Position numbers and translations under genes: made by a program
Origin: Acrasis kona
Taxonomy: Eukaryota > Heterolobosea > Eutetramitea > Acrasida > Acrasidae
Direction of reading: 5' to 3'
Assembly: GCA_026419775.2 (NCBI GenBank)
Contig: JAOPGA020001503.1
Coordinates: 1-45,483 of the forward strand
Length of the DNA: 45,483 bases
Notes under the pieces: model-generated
Told to the model about the DNA's origin: nothing
Database searches by the model: none
Seen by the model: the letters and a program-made list of their open reading frames with translations, nothing else
In this document: positions 1 through 9,895 of the stretch, piece by piece
How positions within the stretch are numbered: the stretch's first letter is position 1
Layout: the number at the start of each line of letters is the position of its first letter

Positions 1-431
1 CGCTCCATGTTAATGTCGAAGCAATTAGTGTACTTGCGGTAATCAATTGTGTGCTCGACGGGACCTGTGGACTGGACTGGAGTACGTACTGGCTCCACGT
101 GATCTGGGCTTTCTGGTATTAATTGGATGAATGTGCACTCAACTTTATCGATTACTCCCATGGTAAAGTGACCGGTTGTACTGTCATTGTGGTAACCAGG
201 GCACACAGAGATCCTTGGAAAAATCTCTTCGAAATTTTTATCATTGAAGCCAATGTACTCTATGGCGTGTTTTGTTGGGTGGTTGTTGTAGACTGCTGTT
301 CGTATGAACAAAGCAAAGCCCATAATGGTCAATGCAATGACAAATAGTAATCCCAATAGCACACGTACGATTAGTCCCTTGTCTGACTTTAATCTTCCAG
401 TGAAGTCGCTGATCTGATCGGGGATTCCCAT
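1..431 (-). CDS. N-terminal part of a membrane protein, cut by window edge
   Basis: Reading the minus strand from an ATG at 431 gives about 143 codons without a stop before the window ends, so only the N-terminus is visible. About 20 residues (IPDQISDFTGRLKSDKGL) precede one strong hydrophobic segment (VRVLLGLLFVIALTIMGFAL), followed by a polar stretch with cysteines that should lie outside the cytosol. Shortly after the membrane segment comes FPRISVCPGYH. This resembles the post-TM1 motif of DEG/ENaC-type channels (roughly FPAVTICN), but the match is short and the rest of the protein is missing. I see one transmembrane helix; the channel assignment is a weak inference. No intron is needed in the visible part. 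Confidence 0.5.
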   Translation of the reverse strand, partial: MGIPDQISDFTGRLKSDKGLIVRVLLGLLFVIALTIMGFALFIRTAVYNNHPTKHAIEYIGFNDKNFEEIFPRISVCPGYHNDSTTGHFTMGVIDKVECTFIQLIPESPDHVEPVRTPVQSTGPVEHTIDYRKYTNCFDINME

Positions 432-793
432 GTTTCGTTTTCACAATTTTAAGGAACGTGAGTGGTGGATTCAGTTGATAAACTATCCGCAATATCGCCG
501 AAAATGTAAGTGTCACAACCGGATGTTGTCCCCTCATTAAAAATTATTACATTTTTGATGGATAACACGTTACCGTCTTGACAGTATTAAGTCTTTAATA
601 TATTAAATATTAAAGACAACAAACGAAATTGAGATATTTCAATTCAATTTAACAAAAAACGGCTTGATCAAATTTGGGTATCGTCGTATCGTCATTAAAA
701 AACAAATTCATCTGGTGTAAGTGTGAAGGAGCTGTTGCGGAGACACTTTCAAGAAATTTCGAAAGAATGAAAAGCAATAAACAACTAATACTT

Positions 794-1652
794 TTATTTC
801 TTACTTTTGCCTTTTAAAAAATAGTCTTCGAGGTAATCTTCGTTTATCTCACTAGTGTCATAATAATCTGCTATATCCGGTAGCAGTAGCTCTTTTTCTC
901 TTTCTTTCATAAAATGGATTATTGGATCGTCACAAACTATTATTCCCAACTCCTCGTTCAAAAAAAGGTGGATCAAATTCGGACTCGCACCTCAGGCTAC
1001 AATGCTCATAAGGGATACTGTTGTTGATTATTGATTTTGATGTAGTTAAAACAATTTCTTTTCCTTGTGGGGATCTTGTAGTCTGAATGTTTTTGGTAGT
1101 GGTAATGGTCGCCAAGAGGAACAAGGCATTCTTTTGTATGTGCTTATTCAAAAAAAGAGAATCCTGCATTTGTTCCTTAGATGAAAACGATTCCGTTGTG
1201 GATAATACTTTCCCGGTATTGCCTGGTTCATCTACTGTGTAATGAATCAAAAAATCCGTCTCACCCCCTTCTGTTTCACGACGTACTGGAAAGATTTTCT
1301 TATTTTGAAGAGCGTAGTCATAATCTGTATAATGTGTATCTTTGACTGTCTTAGTAAAACTTTGTGACCAAACAACATTTCTAGACGCCAAAGTCGGTAG
1401 GTGCCCATGTTGGACAATTGTATCTCTTTTCGTAGGACTTTCTGAGCTCTTTGTTAGTGATACTTCTGTACCGAAATTGAAGATGACCTCGGAAAATGTT
1501 TGCGGTTTATTATTTAGACAACCTGATGGAGGGCATGCGACTGCAGTCGACATTTTTAAATTATTATGATCCGAAAACTTATTATTGGCCGGCTTGTGGT
1601 TTGTGCCACCCAAAAGATTAAGTCTACTTTTTTTAGAAGAAGGTGTTTTCAA
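794..1652 (-). CDS. Hypothetical protein split by a probable 1-nt frameshift
   Basis: A 240-codon frame starts at 1652 (MKTPSSKKSRLNLLGG). It is overtaken near 961-967 by a second frame that runs to a TAA at 794 (ending EDYLEDYFLKGKSKK). The switch lies in a run of seven A (T on the coding strand). Joining the frames gives one protein of about 285 residues with uniform character: polar, rich in Ser/Thr, with an acidic then basic C-terminus. Because the downstream frame stays open and protein-like, a base miscount in the homopolymer is more likely than a truncation, but a recent real mutation cannot be excluded. I recognise no domain, signal peptide or membrane segment. Confidence 0.5.
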
Positions 1653-1827
1653 TTATGCAATAATATTGGATGGTTGATGAAAAAACTATAATCGACACCG
1701 ATAATTATCAGTTTAAAAAGCAGACAATCAAAAAAATGGGATTAAGTTTTTCAAACGATCGTACAACACATAAAGAGGAAATGTCTATGTCATATGCACC
1801 AGATGGTTCAGACAGAGTGACGCTGAT

Positions 1828-2394
1828 ATGAAGGGCAGGGTCTACGTAGTTATCTATGGACTAGTAGATGCTGGTATTAATGAGCATGTACAAAATACAG
1901 CCGACAAAACAGGACATGCTGCCGTCATTATTGATGTTTTCGGACACTCTNACGATACTGCCATCAGAGGACTTCGTTCACACTTGATCTGGGATCCGAA
2001 AAATAAGTGTTGGCATTTTGATAATCTACTACTTTATTTAACTTGATAAGAGAGGTGGTATCCCAGGTAGAAAGGCCTACATTTATGAATGTGGGAAAAT
2101 TAGTGAAGAAATCCTAAAGGATGCTGCAAGTGTTTATGAAAATGATGAGAGACATTCCTACTTGAAGTATTTTAAATCTCTTGTAGAGTCATTTTGGGAG
2201 AGTTTCACCAATGCTGGGTCAAAGGGTGAAATTGAATGGACCATAACGTCAATTGCCACACTTTTGTTGATGGATTTTTGAATGAGGTCGATGTCAGCCG
2301 TCCTCAAAACTTGGTCCTAAGAGATGTCGACAGCAGAATATTGCTCCAAGCTTACCTAAGTTTGTACAATTTTGTGGGTTCTACAAAAAAATAA
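1828..2394 (+). pseudogene. Broken gene, possibly PPPDE/LRAT-like cysteine peptidase relative
   Basis: Three protein-like stretches follow each other in different frames: 1828-2046 (contains TGHAAVIIDV and one ambiguous base), 2051-2281 (RGGIPGRKAYIYECGKI, then a helical stretch) and about 2238-2394 (MDHNVNCHTFVDGFLNEV). No GT-AG intron joins them cleanly. The pair HAAVII and NCHTFVDGFL recalls the His and Cys blocks of papain-like PPPDE and LRAT-type proteins (for example NCNxFxxxFL). The spacing of about 130 residues would be tolerable for that fold, but the assignment is tentative. The frame changes and the N at 1951 suggest either a decaying gene or a poorly assembled stretch. Confidence 0.35.
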
Positions 2395-2863
2395 AGCAGA
2401 CATCCTTCTATTCACCAATGTTCATTGGTACTCCGATATTCGTTTAAGGTTTGTAGTGCATCCTAACGTTCACTTCCTTAGCTAAAGAGAGATTTTCCTG
2501 TTATTATTATAATATAAGGCTTTCGAAAGCTTTCGATAGGAGCCCTAGTCTTGGATCCGGCGATCATAAGGAGTTTAATGAGACGTTAGCCGGTATGCAG
2601 AAAAATTATCCACCCGAAATGGCATGGATGTCAAGACATGTATTTTAACCATTTGTAATGTTGCATTCATGTGGTTGAGTGTGGGATGAATTTCGCGGGA
2701 CAATACAATACTTTTGTGTTGCGTGTAACTGCAGTTTATTTGTTGCATAATCTGGAATAAAACATACTTTAAATAATGGACGCACCACAATTAGAAATAG
2801 CCTGTTATGTTGTCCGATGACAAATAAAGAAGGAACCAATTAGTAATTTTTTATTGTCCGTAA
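2395..2863. other. Spacer with no recognisable gene
   Basis: I find no convincing coding sequence, RNA gene or repeat. The short reading frames here on the minus strand have no protein-like composition. A small palindromic stretch (CGAAAGCTTTCG near 2524) is visible but unexplained. The region contains whatever promoter drives the cyclase gene that starts at 2864. Confidence 0.4.
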
Positions 2864-5800
2864 ATGTCTAATCAAATCATACCTCTGGTAGAACAGACAG
2901 AAGTTGAGAAGAATGCCACCGGACTGAGTTTACTTGTAAATGGCACCAAAGATGACGCTGTAAGCTTTGAGCAAAAACAATTCCCGCTGCTCGAATTCAA
3001 GGATAAAGACATAGAGTCAGAATTCTGTAGATCATATTATGGCCCTATACTGTACCATGTTAAATTCTATTTTCTACTAACCGTGTAGATGGAGACCTAA
3101 AGTGTGTCTAATATTAGCTGGTTCTCTTTGGATTGCATCCGTTGTGGTTGATTTAAACAGCCCGAAGAGTGGCCATACTTTAACCCAAATACTGTTGATA
3201 AACATAATACCTTCCGCATCCGCTTTTATCGCAAGCTTTCTATTGTTCTTCAAATTTGTGAGTTCGAAATTAAAACTTTCCCCTAACATGTTTAGGTACA
3301 GAATAGACCAATCATTTTTGAGGTTATAATAGTCACCACAACATCAATATTTGTCATTATAGAATGTTTTGCTTGGGGAATAACTGCAGCAGAATATTAC
3401 GATAAACAGGGGATACCGAACATAGCCATTTTGACGGTCGTACAATGGAACGCTTTTTGCTACATGCGTACCAGATTCTCTTATGTACCTGGAATCATTG
3501 GGATACTATGTTATCCCATCTTTGGAATTGCGGAATGTGCACATTTGTTTTTCGACTATAACTCAAACGGATTGGTAGCTTTTCAAAACATTTACTTGTT
3601 TAAAATTATGACTCATTGGATGGGCTTCATAATAGCTGCTGTCATTTCTTTTGTAGAGGCGACCACAAATCAATATTTTTACAGAAACGCTTTTGTGCAA
3701 CAAAAACTACTACAGAGTCAACAAGCCAGAACAGAAAAGGAACTCAAAAGGACGAGCTTGATTCTACAAAATATATTTCCAGAGGTGTTAGTGAGGGAAC
3801 TAATGAACAGTCCTAACACAAACCGTCCGTGTGTTAACGGTTCGAGAATTTTCCAACTGTATGAACAATGTTCAGTGTTACAATCCGACATTGTTGAGTT
3901 TACAAAATGGAGCAGTAGCTGCACTGCACAAACAGTCGTAATGATGCTAAATGCACATTTCTGTGCATTCGATGATATTTCTTCTCAGCTAGGAGTAGAG
4001 AAGGTCAAAACTATTGTAAGTGTCATGCTAGAGTATTATTCTGAAACATACAGGGAGATGCATATTTGTGTGTGACTGGCTTGAAAAACGAATCAGATCA
4101 CTCTGGGAAGCTTGTTGAAATGAGTTTGCAGATGTCACAAGCAGTAGTGCATATAAATAAATTATATGGATGGAACATTCAGTTACGAATAGGTATAGGT
4201 AGGGGAAGTGTGCTCGCTGCCGTAATCGGAACAAAGAAATTGACATTCGATTGGTATGTTCAGTTCTTACGCTCTTAAATAACAATGTAGCTATGGAGAA
4301 GCTGTAAAGTCCGCTAGAATCATGGAAGCGAGTTGTAAACCTGGGCGCATTAGTGTAGATAATTGTATTTACACCGCTACAAATTTTCATTTTGATTACA
4401 AAAAAAGAGTACAGTCAATCTTATACGTGGTAGATTAATAATTATAGACTGATTTACTTGGTTACAATCTTATTGATAAAAAAATCCCAGAAGAAATTGA
4501 TACCCCGACTTCACCTCTCCGTTCGACAGACACCCCTCTTCAAGAAAGCGATGAAATTAAACAAAGCATGTCCAATTTACTTGCCACACAGATACAAAAA
4601 GAAAGTAGCTAAAACAAACACACAAGACAAATGGACATTGAGGTTATTTATAACTGATAATATTTATGATAACTGGAGAATGTATAAATTTATTTATAAG
4701 GAACAGTACAATACCTTTAGAATTATTGCAGCATTGCTTGTGATTTGTCATTTATATATTATTTGTACTCTTAATTGGATGTACCCAGATAAATATAAAT
4801 CTGGCATCATGATTTCACAATATGTTATTGCTGGAATTAGTTTGTTGATTACAATTGCTTACATGTGCCCTATTGGCGAGTCTCATATCTTTGGAATTTT
4901 AGTAGTCGCCGCCTCCTATTGTATTTTGTCGATTTCCCAATATATATCTTTTCTGGACAATGATTTTGACAGCATTGATAGTGGTCAAATTATCATTTAT
5001 ACAATTATGTAAGCATTTTTTTACTGACAATCATTTATAACTGCTTTAGAATGTGTTTGTTTCCAGCTATTCATTATTTTGTAAAGGCAGTTATGATCCT
5101 GATCATGATGACTGTTGCTATTATTATGGATGTGGTTGTTTATGATTCTTGGGATGTAAATCAGACCATTTATGCGCTGCTTGGGATACTGTCTTTGCTT
5201 GGCACTGGGTATTTCAATTTTTACGCCTCGTTGGTACTGTACATGACAAATAAGAAGACAACAGCACAGATAAAAAAAGTCAACAAAGAACGAGAGTTCA
5301 ATAACCAAATGATATTGAGTACATTGCCTTCAAATGTGGTTTCTAGAATAAAATTAAATGATTCGATCTCTGACAACATTAGTTGTGGGACAGCTTGTTT
5401 TATACTGGTGGATGGACTAAGTGATCTTATGGTTCATAATACTCTCAAAGCTTTGGAGGTGCTGGATATTCTATTCTGTACCTACGACGAGAAGGTTGAT
5501 AAATATGGTTGTCAAAAGATTAAATCAATCGACAGTTCATACCTTGTGGTATGTGGTTTATCGTCTGAATCTAATCACTGCGTACGAATTTCGAACTTTA
5601 GTACAGATGTACTCAGTAGCTCTATTGAAATAATAAAAAAACTAAAAGCCAACAGTGAATCCTTTATTGGTATGAACGTCAAAATTGGGTTTTCTAGTGG
5701 TAATTTTGTTGCAGGTGTACTGGGGACTAGTAAAATTTTGTATGATGTGTTTGGGGATACCATCAACACTGCAAGTAGAATGTCTTCTACTTGTGGTCCT

Positions 5801-5944
5801 AACATGATTCAACTGTGTGAGGCTGCCTACAACCAACTCAAGAACGTAGAATGCATTTCGCTAGAGCCAAAAGGAATGATTAGTGTGAAAGGAAAGGGAT
5901 TACTCATGACATATACATTGGATACCCAGGATAAATCTTTATAA
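2864..5944 (+). CDS. Two-repeat (12-TM) transmembrane adenylyl cyclase
   Basis: Predicted to make cAMP from ATP at a membrane. Exons by frame and GT-AG sites: 2864-3051, 3089-3257, 3296-4015, 4054-4253, 4291-4408, 4448-about 4604, about 4627-5008, 5050-5944, giving about 942 residues. Order: polar N-terminus, six hydrophobic segments, cyclase domain C1, linker, six more hydrophobic segments, cyclase domain C2. C1 holds both metal-binding aspartates, D317 in SDIVEFT and D361 in KTIGDAY, 44 apart as in mammalian enzymes, but lacks the Asn/Arg pair. C2 lacks the metal aspartates but keeps K803, adenine-selecting D877, N884 and R888 (YDVFGDTIN, ASRM). This is the one-site pseudo-heterodimer layout. 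Domain calls are firm. The join at 4604/4627 needs an unusually short 22-nt intron, or reflects an indel. Confidence 0.85.
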
Positions 5945-6155
5945 AAGTCATGTCATATAAATTGATGAGGCCAAATAGCAATTTGATCATATGGAGGTGT
6001 CACTTGTAACGGAAAGGTCAGATCCAATAGCAGCCTTGACTCTACTATGGGTACTTGTGGATTAGTGAACACTGGTTTGAACTTGGGAGTCTACTAGATT
6101 TTGTCGTAATAAATTTTGATTAGCGTAACTCGAAGGTATTTATTGTGTAAGCTAC

Positions 6156-7655
6156 TTAACTCAACAGTGGATTAATTTTTAAATTCTTGTCTCTTATTAA
6201 ATACAAATTCATTGCATCTTCCAAACTGTACTGCTCATCATGTTTTAATCTAAATGGAGATGCCAAACTGAATGCACTGTAGGCATCGAACATTTGTTTG
6301 GAAATATCTTTAGACATGTTTCTTCTTTCTAACGCACAAACAGCAAACAATGCTTCCATACAAACAACTTTTTGTGCGATGGGAAGTAATTCTTCCAAAA
6401 TACATACAACATGTGGAAGTGGAGAATTATAATCTTCTACTCCTTCTGCTATACTACAACCACTTGCGAATCTATTAATAAACGTTGCAGAGTTAACTTT
6501 ATTCAATGCTTCTCTCACAAAAGCACACAACCAGTATGGAAGATTTCTTGTATAAATACCATCAAGTTGACTGACTTGACCAAGACCACCACACAAACCA
6601 GATGCTAATCCACTGAATTTTCTATCATACTGTTTACCTGCCCTACCTTCACTTGTTTGCACCACAGTACCAATGGCATGAATAACAGATTGAACTGCGT
6701 TAGTGACCCTCGTGGTATCGTAGTTACTTGTTGATACAAAAACATCTTGATCAATAACTGGATTCCCTTGGTGCGCATTAATATCATGTAATAAACATTG
6801 TTCTGCATGATCTAAAGCTTCTAACAAACAACCTAATATCTCTGTTACATTTCTCAAGCTTAAAAAGGCTTGGATGCCAATGGCTGTACCATCCTCAAGT
6901 AGAGCACTACCATGCATCAAATTTCTAAGAGACTCAGATACAGTCTTCTTGAAAGGATTTGCGGAGGAGTTTGAAACTGTTGTGCTGAACGGAGATGGGT
7001 TTGCACGGAGTCCCTCATAGGAGAAGGCTACAGACAAAGTGGCGTTTGCTAAAAAATCACGAGCGCTACGGATGGCATAAACAGCACGTGCGATTGATAC
7101 CGCATTTGAGCTCATAAGAGCGAGTGCCTCTCCTGCGTCAAGCTTAAAAGTATTTGATAAAAGATGCAATGCCATTTGAGATAATGGTATTAAATCAGCG
7201 GACCCAACAGAAGCATTTATTTCAATATTTTGATAAGGTACAATATCTTTGTTGATTTTGCTTAAAATTTCTTCGAACAATTCTAACCTTATGCTGGATT
7301 TTCCATGCGCAAATCCATTTAATAAAATTGTCCACGCAGCCCTTGTAATTTTCTTTATTTTTGAATCGTTCTGTACTTTACTACAAAGTGAAGTTGCGTG
7401 TTGTACGAGAACAATTTGATTAAATGCTTGTATTTGTTCTTTGGTTAGAATTTGGTCCTTGTCACTTCCGAACATTGTGGTTATCCCATAAATTATCTTG
7501 AGTTCCAATATCGCCTTTTGCACTGTGCCCCACGTGGTTATAATCTTTTGTTTGGATTGTTGGCTTATGGCAACCGACGCTTTGTTATCTCCCACGTTGA
7601 TGATTTGGTCTGTCGTTAGTGAGTTTCCATCCAAAACGATTGTCTCCATTCCCAA
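6156..7655 (-). CDS. Aromatic amino acid lyase-like protein (HAL/PAL family)
   Basis: Intronless, 499 residues, close to the usual length of bacterial-type histidine ammonia-lyases. These deaminate His, Phe or Tyr with a cofactor (MIO) made autocatalytically from an internal Ala-Ser-Gly. Family landmarks: YGITTMFG (Tyr56, the counterpart of the catalytic Tyr in YGxxTGFG), the helical AAWTILLNGFAHGKSSIRLEL block, and the MIO region near residues 147-161. That region reads ASVGSADLIPLSQMA instead of GSVGASGDLAPLSHMA, so the triad would be Gly-Ser-Ala and one residue is missing. Activity is therefore uncertain; it could be a divergent lyase or a non-catalytic homologue. The start is the first ATG of the frame, with a second Met two codons later. 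Confidence 0.8.
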   Translation of the reverse strand: MGMETIVLDGNSLTTDQIINVGDNKASVAISQQSKQKIITTWGTVQKAILELKIIYGITTMFGSDKDQILTKEQIQAFNQIVLVQHATSLCSKVQNDSKIKKITRAAWTILLNGFAHGKSSIRLELFEEILSKINKDIVPYQNIEINASVGSADLIPLSQMALHLLSNTFKLDAGEALALMSSNAVSIARAVYAIRSARDFLANATLSVAFSYEGLRANPSPFSTTVSNSSANPFKKTVSESLRNLMHGSALLEDGTAIGIQAFLSLRNVTEILGCLLEALDHAEQCLLHDINAHQGNPVIDQDVFVSTSNYDTTRVTNAVQSVIHAIGTVVQTSEGRAGKQYDRKFSGLASGLCGGLGQVSQLDGIYTRNLPYWLCAFVREALNKVNSATFINRFASGCSIAEGVEDYNSPLPHVVCILEELLPIAQKVVCMEALFAVCALERRNMSKDISKQMFDAYSAFSLASPFRLKHDEQYSLEDAMNLYLIRDKNLKINPLLS

Positions 7656-7866
7656 TCCTTTCAGATTCTAAAAGATCTTTTCGGCTGGCTTTACAATAAA
7701 TACTTCTGCAGTCGCGGTGGAGGGAAGTAAAGACGATAATAAAAGTTCAAGTCCGAACGGTTATCAAATGAAGGGTTTGAAATAAATATCTTACAGAAGT
7801 TGTTAATCTACATTTTTAAAAGATGTACATAAAGTATTTATTTGTGATATACATGGACGAAGAAGT

Positions 7867-8542
7867 TTATTGCAACAAGCAGGTCTTTTTCTTAGTCTTC
7901 TTCTCACCAGCAGTTGGCTTGGGTTTTAGGACGGCCTCAATGCACGCATTGAAAACTTCTTTAAGACCACGTTGAGTCTTAGCAGAGCATTCAACGTAGG
8001 ATACAGAACCAATTTCTTTTTGTAATTGCTTTCCTTGGTCAACGGTGATTGGCTCTAAATCTTTCTCTTGAAGTCTTTTTAACATTTCTGGGTCTTCCCT
8101 CATGTCCAACTTGGTACCGACTAGAACAATTGGTACATCAGGGCAATGGTGTCTGAGTTCGGGAACCCACTTAGTTTTGACGTTCTCCAAGGAGTTGGGG
8201 TTCACGACGGAGAAGCAAGCCAAAAAGACGTTAGTGTCTGGGTATGACAATGGTCTCAAACGATCATAATCCTATGTTGATGTTAGTATTTATAGGTTCA
8301 TCGTTAATTAATTACTTCTTGACCAGCAGTATCCCACAAACCCAATGAGATGGTTTGGTTCTCCCACATAACGTTTGCGTTGTAGTTATCAAAAACTGTT
8401 GGGACATAATCCTCTGGGAAAGTGTTTGAGGCGTAACTGATGAGCATACATGTCTTGATTGTCGTGAGTAAAAGAAATAACAACTACTTACTTTACCGAC
8501 TGCTCCGTCTCCGACAACCACGATCTTAATGGAAGTGTCCAT
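7867..8542 (-). CDS. Rac/Rho-family small GTPase
   Basis: Membrane-anchored GTP switch, expected to control actin and cell shape. Three exons (8492-8542, 8316-8453, 7867-8271) separated by 38- and 44-nt GT-AG introns give 197 residues, the normal Rho-family size. Visible motifs: P-loop GDGAVGK, switch I with PTVFDNY, switch [22 protein letters not shown]4 in the Rho form GTKLD, the Rho insert around [12 protein letters not shown]5 CSAKT, a lysine-rich tail (KKTKKKT) and a C-terminal CLLQ box for prenylation. The switch sequence and [11 protein letters not shown] favour Rac over RhoA or Cdc42. Nothing looks degenerate. Confidence 0.95.
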
Positions 8543-8820
8543 GCCTGCGATGTTTTGTTTGAAAAATGTGTGGGGTGGGGATAAAAAAGCCGTTGACAAG
8601 GCTTTAATGTCAACGTCACAAAACGAACCTGTCACGAATAAGCATTGAACAGTTACAAAATAAATGTTATGTGTTTGACTAAAATCGGACTTTTAAAGAG
8701 GTGTATTAATACCAAAAGATTTGAATTTGATACATTCACATTGAACCATATGACACAATTCATTATGAGCCCTCATATAATTCATTTGACGGTTCGAAGT
8801 AAGCTTGACAGTTTTGTAAT

Positions 8821-9762
8821 ATGATTAGACAATCAACAAAGTTGCCCAAGTGGTGGACATTGCAACTTTCATGTAAAAGACTTTACACAACTCCAAGTCC
8901 AGTAGTACTAAACTTCCACGAAGTGCATGAGACTGGTGAATCCGAAAACACCGTTTCACCAATCTCAGAAAAAGAACCAACACCAGTTGTTGTTCTTCAC
9001 GGTTTGTTTGGGAATTCTGTAACCTTTAGAAACATCTTACAAAAAAAGGACGGTATATTGCGTGGGGGAAGAAGAGCATTTGTGTTGGATGCCAGAAATC
9101 ACGGCAAATCTCCTCATAATTCCAGCATTACCTATGAGGATATGACACAAGATTTAATTTTGTTTTTAAAGAGCAGAAACATTAAAAAGAGTATTCTGCT
9201 AGGGCACAGCATGGGTGGGAAAACGATATTAAATACATTACTTCACCATGAGACCTTTGTAAAAGAATATATTGAAAAATCAATTGTTGTTGATATTGCT
9301 CCAATGTCTTACATGAACCATCCGCGTTGGGAGGTAAAGCAAATGTTGACCGCCATGGAGTCCATTCCATTGGAAAGAATTCAGAAGAGGAGAGATGCTG
9401 AAGATCACATTAAACACTTGATTCTTGACCCCAAAGTTCGCTTGTTCTTGTTAACGAATCTTGTAAGGCCAGAAGAAGGCGAAAACTGGACCTGGAAGTT
9501 TAACATTAAAGCCATTCGTAATCACATTAATGACGTTGGAGGCTTTCCTGAAATTATAACGAATAAAAAATGTGCACAAAAGGTTTTGTTTGTTCGTGGT
9601 GGAACAAGTTTCTATGTACAGGAGCCAGAAGCTTTGGATCTGATTGAAAAGCATTTTGAAGATTACAAAATTAAAATAGTTCCAAACGCATCACATTGGG
9701 TCCACACTGATAATACACCAGTGTTTGAGAGAGTCGTGAGGGATTTAATTGAAAACGAATAA
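8821..9762 (+). CDS. ABHD11-like alpha/beta hydrolase, probably mitochondrial
   Basis: Serine hydrolase of 313 residues without introns. The N-terminus (MIRQSTKLPKWWTLQLSCKR) is basic, amphipathic and free of acidic residues, as in mitochondrial presequences. Then come the oxyanion block VVVLHGLFGN, the DARNHGKSP block, the nucleophile elbow GHSMGG (catalytic Ser), VVDIAPMSY, and a C-terminal SHWVH carrying the catalytic His. This order and the DARNHG/VVDIAP signatures match the ABHD11/YbfF esterase group. In animals ABHD11 protects the 2-oxoglutarate dehydrogenase complex, but the substrate here is unknown. The start ATG is immediately followed by the presequence, supporting it as the true start. 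Confidence 0.85.
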   Translation: MIRQSTKLPKWWTLQLSCKRLYTTPSPVVLNFHEVHETGESENTVSPISEKEPTPVVVLHGLFGNSVTFRNILQKKDGILRGGRRAFVLDARNHGKSPHNSSITYEDMTQDLILFLKSRNIKKSILLGHSMGGKTILNTLLHHETFVKEYIEKSIVVDIAPMSYMNHPRWEVKQMLTAMESIPLERIQKRRDAEDHIKHLILDPKVRLFLLTNLVRPEEGENWTWKFNIKAIRNHINDVGGFPEIITNKKCAQKVLFVRGGTSFYVQEPEALDLIEKHFEDYKIKIVPNASHWVHTDNTPVFERVVRDLIENE

Positions 9763-9895
9763 AACTTATTTGTTAATGATTTTGTAATCTCTTCTTGATG
9801 GATATGAACTGAGCGGTGCAGATGTTAACTAAAAAATATTTATGTTTTATTGAAATTAGACAAATGTTATAAAAAGTTGTTTTTTGTACATATGA

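Noticed and set aside
2520-2540. Small palindrome CGAAAGCTTTCG as a regulatory site
   Set aside because: A 12-nt palindrome is expected by chance in 45 kb and has no partner or position relative to a gene start that would give it meaning.
2575-2839. Two overlapping minus-strand frames of 64-71 codons
   Set aside because: Composition is not protein-like, they overlap each other, and no domain or splice context supports them.
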